Notes under the pieces: generated by a model
What the model was told of the DNA's origin: nothing
Seen by the model: only the letters and a program-made list of their open reading frames with translations
The model's database searches: none
Part shown: positions 27,173-31,954 of the stretch, in pieces
Position numbering within the stretch: the stretch's first letter is position 1
Layout of the letters: every line of letters begins with the position of its first letter
Source of the DNA: SCUN01 sp046598935
GTDB lineage: Bacteria; Acidobacteriota; Vicinamibacteria; Vicinamibacterales; SCN-69-37
DNA length: 31,954 nt
NCBI GenBank assembly: GCA_046598935.1
Contig: JBKJHW010000104.1
Span: 1-31,954 of the forward strand
Reading direction: 5' to 3'
Position numbers and translations under genes: made by a program

Positions 27173-28789
27173 TTAGGAAAAGAGGACGCCCGCGGCGAGG
27201 ACGCCGCCCGGGTCGAGAGCGGCACGGATCGCGCGCATCTCGCCGATGCCGGCAGGGCCGTACATTTCAGCCAGGAGCCGCTGTTTGGTCGCGTTGCGCC
27301 CGACGCCGTGTTCAGCCAAGGGGCAACCGCCGAGCCGCGCGGCCGCGCGTCCAAATTCGAGAATCGCATCCTTGCCCGCCGCGACGTCGGCGTAACTCTG
27401 CGGCAAAACATTCGGGTGGAGGTTCCCGTCGGAGATATGACCCCAGATCGCGAAGTCGAGCCCGCGCTGTGCGTAGCCTTCCCGGTAGATTCGCATCATC
27501 TCGTTCAGCGATTCGAACGGCACGATGATGTCGGCCGCGGTTTTTTCGATGCGCGCGTCGATGTCGCGCTTGGCAATGCCGATGCGCCGATTCACACCCG
27601 TCGGCGCGGCTTCGCGGAGCGCCAGCAACTGATCCAGCCGTGCCCTGTCGCCGGGCATCGCCAGCTCCGCACGCTCGAGCACGCCATGCCGGTCGAGCAA
27701 CCGGCATAGCCGCGTCATCGGCGTATCCGGCGCCATCGGTCCGAGCGCCGACGCGACTTCTTCATATAGCGCCTCCGCCGACGATCCAGCCTGTAGCTCG
27801 ATGTGCACGAACAGCACGACTTCGGCGTCCGCCGGCAGCAACACTTCGCTCCGGCGATCTGCCGCGTCTTCGCGGACGATCTCGATCGAGCGGCGATCCA
27901 TGTGTTCTATCGCCGAAATATCAAGACCAGGAACGCCGGGATCAGTGCCGCCGCCGGCGCCCGCCGCCCACGTGCGCTGCGCCTCGGCGCGCAGCTCGCC
28001 CGTCAACGCCAGCGCCGCCTGCTCCGACGTCGTCGTGACAACCGCCATCGCAAGCGCCGGCGGTTCTGCCATCGTTCTCAGAGTCACGTCCGTGATCACG
28101 CCGAGTGTGCCCTCCGATCCGATAAAGAGATCGATCAGGTCCATCGGATCCGCGGCGAAATAGCCGGCCGAGCACTTCGCGACGGCGGGGAGGCGATACG
28201 ACCCCGGCGTAACGTGGCGCTCGCCATGCGCGCACGCGATCGTCCAGCCTTCCGCGCGCGTCGTGATCGCTGCGCCTCGCTCGAGGTCGAGCACGCATCC
28301 GCACGCGAGGACAACGGTCAAGCCTTCGACCCACGGTCTGGTCGCGCCGTACTTGAACGTCGCTGCGCCCGCGGCGTTGGTGGCGACGACGCCGCCGACG
28401 AAGGCACCGGTGAACGTCGGCACGGGCGGATACCAGCGGCGCGACCGGGCCAGAACATCCTGCAAGTCGGAGAGGACAACGCCGGCGCCGGCGCGAACGA
28501 GGCCGTCGGCGCACAAATTGATCTGGTTGAGACGCTCTGTCGAAAGAATGAAGCCGCCGTGCGGAGTCGCGCCGCCGGTGAGCGACGACTGCGCGCCGAT
28601 TGCCAGCACGGCCGGCGAGCCGGAGAGCAAGGCCGCGACCTCGCCTTCTGTCGACGGGCGCGCGAGCGCCTGGGCATGGCCGCCCGGAAAATGCGCGGCG
28701 TCTTCGAGATGACGGGCGACGATTTCCGGATCGGTGACGAGCGCGATCGCAGGCCGCCGGTCCCGAGCCTCTCGCGCGCGCACCATCAT
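27173..28789 (-). CDS. FAD-linked oxidase, GlcD/D-lactate dehydrogenase-like
   Basis: This 538-aa protein has an FAD-binding (PCMH-type) domain: ALARPSTEGEVAALL, IGAQSSLTGGATPHGG, VGGVVATNAAGAATFKYGATRPWVEGL and GSEGTLGVITDVTLR. An FAD-oxidase C-terminal domain follows, with the metal-binding WGHISDGNLHPNV and AEHGVGRNATK motifs. It ends in RAIRAALDPGGVLAAGVLF, the usual GlcD-type terminus. Family members oxidise D-2-hydroxyacids such as glycolate or D-lactate; the substrate cannot be assigned. Two adjacent ATGs (28789 and 28786) are possible starts. Its promoter region is shared with the divergent microprotein/symporter genes. Confidence 0.9.
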   Translation of the reverse strand: MMVRAREARDRRPAIALVTDPEIVARHLEDAAHFPGGHAQALARPSTEGEVAALLSGSPAVLAIGAQSSLTGGATPHGGFILSTERLNQINLCADGLVRAGAGVVLSDLQDVLARSRRWYPPVPTFTGAFVGGVVATNAAGAATFKYGATRPWVEGLTVVLACGCVLDLERGAAITTRAEGWTIACAHGERHVTPGSYRLPAVAKCSAGYFAADPMDLIDLFIGSEGTLGVITDVTLRTMAEPPALAMAVVTTTSEQAALALTGELRAEAQRTWAAGAGGGTDPGVPGLDISAIEHMDRRSIEIVREDAADRRSEVLLPADAEVVLFVHIELQAGSSAEALYEEVASALGPMAPDTPMTRLCRLLDRHGVLERAELAMPGDRARLDQLLALREAAPTGVNRRIGIAKRDIDARIEKTAADIIVPFESLNEMMRIYREGYAQRGLDFAIWGHISDGNLHPNVLPQSYADVAAGKDAILEFGRAAARLGGCPLAEHGVGRNATKQRLLAEMYGPAGIGEMRAIRAALDPGGVLAAGVLFS

Positions 28790-28808
28790 GATTTTCTGGA
28801 AACGATTC

Positions 28809-28814
28809 TATACT
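28809..28814 (+). promoter_or_regulatory. TATACT -10-like element 8 nt before ATG 28822
   Basis: TATACT ends at 28814 and the first in-frame ATG of the microprotein is at 28822. A transcript starting about 7 nt below the -10 would begin at or next to that ATG, giving a leaderless mRNA. No good -35 hexamer is seen at 16-18 nt, so this is a weak call. Confidence 0.35.
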
Positions 28815-28821
28815 GGCGCGC

Positions 28822-28953
28822 ATGGCTGACCCGCCTCGCCCCGCCGCTTCACAGGAGATTGAAACCGACATGACGCGCATCTACGTGCTCGTCGTCATTG
28901 TCGAAGTCATTACGATCGGCGCGTTGTACTGGATGCAGCGGGTGTTCGCGTAA
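28822..28953 (+). CDS. Single-pass membrane microprotein coupled to the symporter gene (43 or 27 aa)
   Basis: The frame from ATG 28822 encodes 43 aa; an internal ATG at 28870 encodes 27 aa. Both end at TAA 28951-28953. The C-terminal 27 residues are almost entirely one membrane helix, IYVLVVIVEVITIGALYW, followed by MQRVFA. The longer form adds a polar, Pro/Ala-rich stretch. AGGAG at 28853-28857 precedes ATG 28870 by 12 nt and favours the short form; a -10-like TATACT just before 28822 would favour a leaderless long form. TAA overlaps the symporter ATG (TAATG), so the two are translationally coupled. Coupling and topology suggest a small partner subunit of the transporter. I do not recognise the family. 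Confidence 0.62.
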   Translation: MADPPRPAASQEIETDMTRIYVLVVIVEVITIGALYWMQRVFA

Positions 28954-30692
28954 TGCGCTGGCTCGACTGGGTCGTCGTTATCGTCTATCTCGTCTGGGTC
29001 GTGTGGGACGGCCTCAAAGCAAGCAAGCACACCAACGAACTGGACGGATACCTTCGCGCGGGCCGCAGCCTGCCGTGGTGGGTTGTTGGATTGTCGGTGA
29101 TGGCCACGCAGTTGAGCGCGATCACGCTCGTCGGCACCACAGGCCAGGGCTACAACGACGGCATGCGCTTCATTCAGTTCTACTTCGGCTTGCCGCTGGC
29201 GATGATCATTCTCTCGCTGACGCTCGTGCCGTTCTTCTACCGCTCGGGCGTGTTCACGGCCTACGAATACCTCGAACGGCGATTCGATTTGAAGACACGC
29301 ACGCTCGCGTCGATGGCGTTCCTCGTTCAGCGCGGCATGTCGTGCGGCGTCATCATCGCGGCGCCGGCGCTCGTGCTTTCAATCGTGCTTGGCTGGAATC
29401 TGACGAACACGGTTCTTCTCATTGGCATTCCGACAGTCATCTACACCGTGCTCGGCGGCGTGCAGGCCGTTGCGTGGACCGACGTGAAGCAAATGGCGAT
29501 CATCGTCGGCGGCGTGCTCGCCGCGGTGATCGTGCTGTTGATGGGATTGCCGGAAGGCGTTTCGACGACGGCGGCGCTGACGGTGGCGGGCGCTGCGGGC
29601 AAGATGAAAGCGATCGATTTCAGCTTCAGCCTCAGCAACACCTACACGTTTTGGTCCGGCATGATCGGCGGATTGTTTCTGATGCTGTCGTACTTCGGCT
29701 GCGATCAGAGCCAGGTGCAGCGCTATCTCACGGCCAAGTCGGTCGACGAAGGCCGGCATTCGCTTCTGATGAGTGCGTTCGTGAAGATTCCTCTTCAGGT
29801 TCTCATCCTGATGATGGGCGTGCTGGTGTTTGTGTTCTTCCTGTTTCATCGAGCGCCGCTCTTGTTCAACCCGCTGGACTCGGCCAAGGTCATGGCGAGC
29901 GACAGGGCGGGCGAGTATCAGGCGCTGCAGCAGGAGTACGACCAGAAAGCCATGGCTCGCAACGTCGCGGCGACGGAATTTGCGCGGGCGACGAAGGGCA
30001 GTGATGCGGAGGTGGCGACCGCGCGCGCAGCGTTTACGACGGCGGACACCGACGTCCGGGATGTGCGGCGACGGGCGCTCTCGATCGTCAAGGGTGTGTT
30101 CGGCGACGTCAAACGCACCGACGTCAACTACATCTTCCCGACGTTCATCTTCACGTATCTGCCGATGGGGCTGGTGGGCCTCTTGATCGCCGCAATTTTC
30201 GCTGCGGCGATGTCGAGCATTGCCGCCGAGCTCAACGCGCTGGCGACGGCGAGCGTGATTGATTTTTATCGCCGGCATCTCAGGCCGCAGGCCACCGATC
30301 ATGAGACCCTCGTGGCCTCGCGCTGGGCGACCGCCGGCTGGGGCGTCTTCACGTGCGTTGTCGCGGTCTACGCGGCGAACCTCGGTTCGCTGATCGAAGT
30401 CGTGAACGAGTTCGGTTCCTATTTTTATGGCTCGCTGCTGGGTGTATTCATCCTGGCGCTGGGCTTCAAACACGCGAACGGCCACGGCGCATTCTTCGGA
30501 TTGCTCGGCGGCCTCGCGACGGTCGCGCTGGTGGCGCAGTGGAACGGGCCTGACCGCGCCCATCTCTCATTCCTTTGGTACAACGTCATCGGCGCCGTTG
30601 CTGTCGCGCTGATCGGCGCGATCGTGAGCGCGATGACCGGCGGCAACTCGCGCAACCAGGTGGCCGCCGGACAAATCGGCGAACGCGCGTGA
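28953..30692 (+). CDS. Sodium:solute symporter (SSS family)
   Basis: This 579-aa transporter has the SSS core: an N-terminal helix (residues 5-20), then SLPWWVVGLSVMATQLSAITLVGTTGQGY with the conserved sodium-site region, TAYEYLERRF, LGGVQAVAWTDVKQM, and SYFGCDQSQVQRYLTAKS, a hallmark of the family. About 13 helices are predicted. Between GVLVFVFFLFHRAPLLF and YIFPTFIFTYLPMGLVGLLIA there is a ~90-residue hydrophilic loop (about 303-392) rich in Ala and charged residues, likely helical. The protein starts in a one-base overlap with the microprotein and ends in a 4-nt overlap with the amidohydrolase (GTGA). That suggests import of the compound on which the amidohydrolase acts, for example N-acyl-amino acids; this is inference. 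Confidence 0.92.
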   Translation: MRWLDWVVVIVYLVWVVWDGLKASKHTNELDGYLRAGRSLPWWVVGLSVMATQLSAITLVGTTGQGYNDGMRFIQFYFGLPLAMIILSLTLVPFFYRSGVFTAYEYLERRFDLKTRTLASMAFLVQRGMSCGVIIAAPALVLSIVLGWNLTNTVLLIGIPTVIYTVLGGVQAVAWTDVKQMAIIVGGVLAAVIVLLMGLPEGVSTTAALTVAGAAGKMKAIDFSFSLSNTYTFWSGMIGGLFLMLSYFGCDQSQVQRYLTAKSVDEGRHSLLMSAFVKIPLQVLILMMGVLVFVFFLFHRAPLLFNPLDSAKVMASDRAGEYQALQQEYDQKAMARNVAATEFARATKGSDAEVATARAAFTTADTDVRDVRRRALSIVKGVFGDVKRTDVNYIFPTFIFTYLPMGLVGLLIAAIFAAAMSSIAAELNALATASVIDFYRRHLRPQATDHETLVASRWATAGWGVFTCVVAVYAANLGSLIEVVNEFGSYFYGSLLGVFILALGFKHANGHGAFFGLLGGLATVALVAQWNGPDRAHLSFLWYNVIGAVAVALIGAIVSAMTGGNSRNQVAAGQIGERA

Positions 30693-31954
30693 TCACCGGT
30701 AGCGAATTGGTTTGCGTAGGGCGGAGTGGTCCCCAACTCCGCCGCTTTGTGAGCGCAATCGCTCTCTCTATCGCTGCGACAATTGTTCTCAGCGCTCAGG
30801 CACCCGTCGACCTCGTCATCCTCAACGGCCGCGTCATCGACGGCACCGGCGCAACCGGTAGTGTGGCTGACATCGCCGTTCGCGACGGCCGCATCGTTGC
30901 CGTCGGACCGTCTGTAGGCCGGAACGTTAGTTCCGGCCCTTCGACAACCGTCATCGACGCGTCAGGCTTCGTTGTCACGCCGGGATTCATCGACGTGCAC
31001 ACGCACGCGGACGACATCGCGTCGCGGCCGCTTGCGGAGAATTTCGCCCAGATGGGCGTGACGACGATCGTGGCCGGAAACTGCGGAAGCTCAGCGCTCG
31101 ACGTGGGCGCCGAACTCGACGAAATCAGAAACAAAGGCGTCTCGGTCAACTTTGCGACGCTGGTCGGTCACAACACCGTGCGCCAGTCGGTGATGGGCAG
31201 CGCTGATCGTGTGCCGACAATCGACGAGATCGCCAGGATGAAGTCACTCGTCTTCAAGGCGATGGCCGACGGCGCCGTCGGTTTCTCTACGGGCCTTCAG
31301 TACATTCCGGGCACCTACGCGAAGACGAACGAAATCACGGAGCTGATGCGCGTCGCCGCGAACGAAGGCGGCTTGTACGCGACGCACATGCGCAACGAGG
31401 GCACCGCGCTCGAGGAAGCCATCCGCGAGAGCATCAACATCGCGGAGCTGACGAACGCGCGCCTTGAAATATCCCATCTGAAGGTCGACAGCCCGAAGCG
31501 ATGGGGCGCGAGCAACATCGCCTTGAAACTGATCGACGACGCGCGCAGACGCGGCGTGAACGTGCAGGCCGATCAATACGCATACACGGCCGGGTCGTCT
31601 TCGTTGTCCATCCGCTTCCCGTCCTGGGCGCTCGAGGGCGGCCGCACCGAAGTGGTCAAACGTCTCAACGATCCGGAGACGTGGTCGAAAATCAAGGCCG
31701 AGATGAAGGCACTGCTCGAAGAGCGCGGGTTTGCCGATCTCTCATGGGCGGCAATCGCAACGTATCGTGCCGATCCGTCGCTGAATGGTTTGACGATGAA
31801 GCAGGTTTCCGAAAAGAAGACGGGCAGCGGGTCGCTAGACGCGCAGCTCGAGGCTGCGCGCGACATCCAGCTCGGCGGCGGCGCGTCCATGGTCTATCAC
31901 TTCATGAGCGACGCCGACGTGGCGACGATCATGCGCCATCCGTTCGTGTCCATC
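30689..31954 (+). CDS. N-acyl-D-amino-acid deacylase-like amidohydrolase (3' end outside window)
   Basis: The frame is open from GTG 30689 to the window edge (422 codons). The GTG overlaps the symporter stop (GTGA). The N-terminus carries RRF and a hydrophobic stretch, SAIALSIAATIVLSAQA, so it is probably exported; GTG 30749 is an alternative start that would remove the hairpin-encoded part. Then come the amidohydrolase strand DLVILNGRVIDGTGA, the metal motif GFIDVHTHADD, GVTTIVAGNCG with the bridging-ligand Cys seen in D-aminoacylases, THMRNEG and LEISHLKVD with further metal His residues, and NVQADQYAYTAGSSSL. These order and motifs match D-aminoacylase/N-acyl-D-glutamate deacylase enzymes. 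Two REP-like hairpins lie in its 5' part. Confidence 0.88.
   Translation, partial: MITGSELVCVGRSGPQLRRFVSAIALSIAATIVLSAQAPVDLVILNGRVIDGTGATGSVADIAVRDGRIVAVGPSVGRNVSSGPSTTVIDASGFVVTPGFIDVHTHADDIASRPLAENFAQMGVTTIVAGNCGSSALDVGAELDEIRNKGVSVNFATLVGHNTVRQSVMGSADRVPTIDEIARMKSLVFKAMADGAVGFSTGLQYIPGTYAKTNEITELMRVAANEGGLYATHMRNEGTALEEAIRESINIAELTNARLEISHLKVDSPKRWGASNIALKLIDDARRRGVNVQADQYAYTAGSSSLSIRFPSWALEGGRTEVVKRLNDPETWSKIKAEMKALLEERGFADLSWAAIATYRADPSLNGLTMKQVSEKKTGSGSLDAQLEAARDIQLGGGASMVYHFMSDADVATIMRHPFVSI
30720..30743. repeat. REP-like hairpin 1 in the 5' part of the amidohydrolase gene
   Basis: GGCGGAGT (30720-30727) and ACTCCGCC (30736-30743) form a perfect 8-bp stem around an 8-nt loop, GGTCCCCA. 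Read from GTG 30689 it encodes VGRSGPQLRR of the N-terminal region before the signal-peptide core. GC-rich stems of this size with a fixed loop are typical of REP-type elements; copies elsewhere in the genome cannot be counted here. Confidence 0.6.
30917..30938. repeat. REP-like hairpin 2 inside the amidohydrolase gene
   Basis: GGCCGGAAC (30917-30925), GTTA and GTTCCGGCC (30930-30938) form a perfect 9-bp stem with a 4-nt loop. It encodes about SVGRNVSSGPST, between the conserved IVAVGPS and VIDASGFVVTPGFIDVHTH segments, where homologous amidohydrolases normally have a shorter linker. The flanks (TGTA before, CTTCGAC after) suggest an in-frame insertion of about 33 bp. Confidence 0.65.

Noticed and set aside
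27158..27173. GCCGG-TCTCAG-CCGGC short stem between the FAD-linked oxidase and the secreted paralogue
   Set aside because: Only 5 bp of stem and no T-run, so it is too weak to call a terminator or REP element.

Overview
The window is GC-rich bacterial chromosome, tightly packed on both strands. It carries a complete Alternative Complex III (actABCDEF) fused head-to-tail with a caa3-type cytochrome c oxidase locus, a MacAB-like efflux operon with two FtsX-type permeases, and a pair of secreted tandem paralogues. This combination points to an aerobic soil-type Acidobacteriota, perhaps Vicinamibacteria. That placement is inference from gene content and composition; no rRNA or other marker gene is present.

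Layout. 1-1948 (+): the 3' end of an MBL-fold hydrolase, overlapped by a PLP-dependent group II decarboxylase-like gene. 1941-9027 (-): an efflux operon read right to left (periplasmic adaptor, ABC ATPase, two permeases) followed by a UPF0182 membrane protein. 9028-9261: the longest gene-free stretch (234 bp). It holds the efflux promoter, two heptanucleotide repeat arrays and a terminator for the respiratory operon. 9262-21757 (-): one 12.5-kb operon, actA-B-C-D-E-F, a 150-aa membrane protein, SCO, then cox2 (with fused cytochrome c), cox1, cox3 and cox4. Quinol is oxidised by ACIII, electrons pass through the heme-c domains of ActA and ActE to the cytochrome c domain on Cox2, and then to CuA, heme a and the a3/CuB site. 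21758-21884: a divergent control region with a textbook CRP-type site, TGTGA-N6-TCACA. 21885-24127 (+): a NatAB-like ABC exporter. 24216-25412 (+): a geranylgeranyl-reductase-family flavoprotein. 25429-28789 (-): an FAD-linked oxidase and the two secreted paralogues. 28822-30692 (+): a 27-43-aa membrane microprotein coupled to a sodium:solute symporter. 30689-end (+): the start of an N-acyl-D-amino-acid deacylase-like amidohydrolase, cut by the window edge.

The most unusual signal is a family of degenerate heptanucleotide tandem arrays at several loci. They lie inside a decarboxylase gene, at the C-terminus of the 150-aa protein, around the respiratory terminator, at the start of actE and at the start of the flavoprotein gene. 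At actE and the flavoprotein the arrays form two inverted arms. At actE one arm encodes the hydrophobic core of the signal peptide and the other fills the only sizeable intergenic gap of the operon, putting the start codon at the tip of a potential hairpin. Other repeats inside coding sequence are collagen-like GXX tracts in ActB, an 18-nt tandem repeat in Cox3, and REP-like palindromes in ActE and the amidohydrolase. The genome therefore seems to tolerate, and sometimes recruit, short repeats in protein-coding sequence. No tRNA, rRNA, CRISPR array, transposase or integrase was seen.
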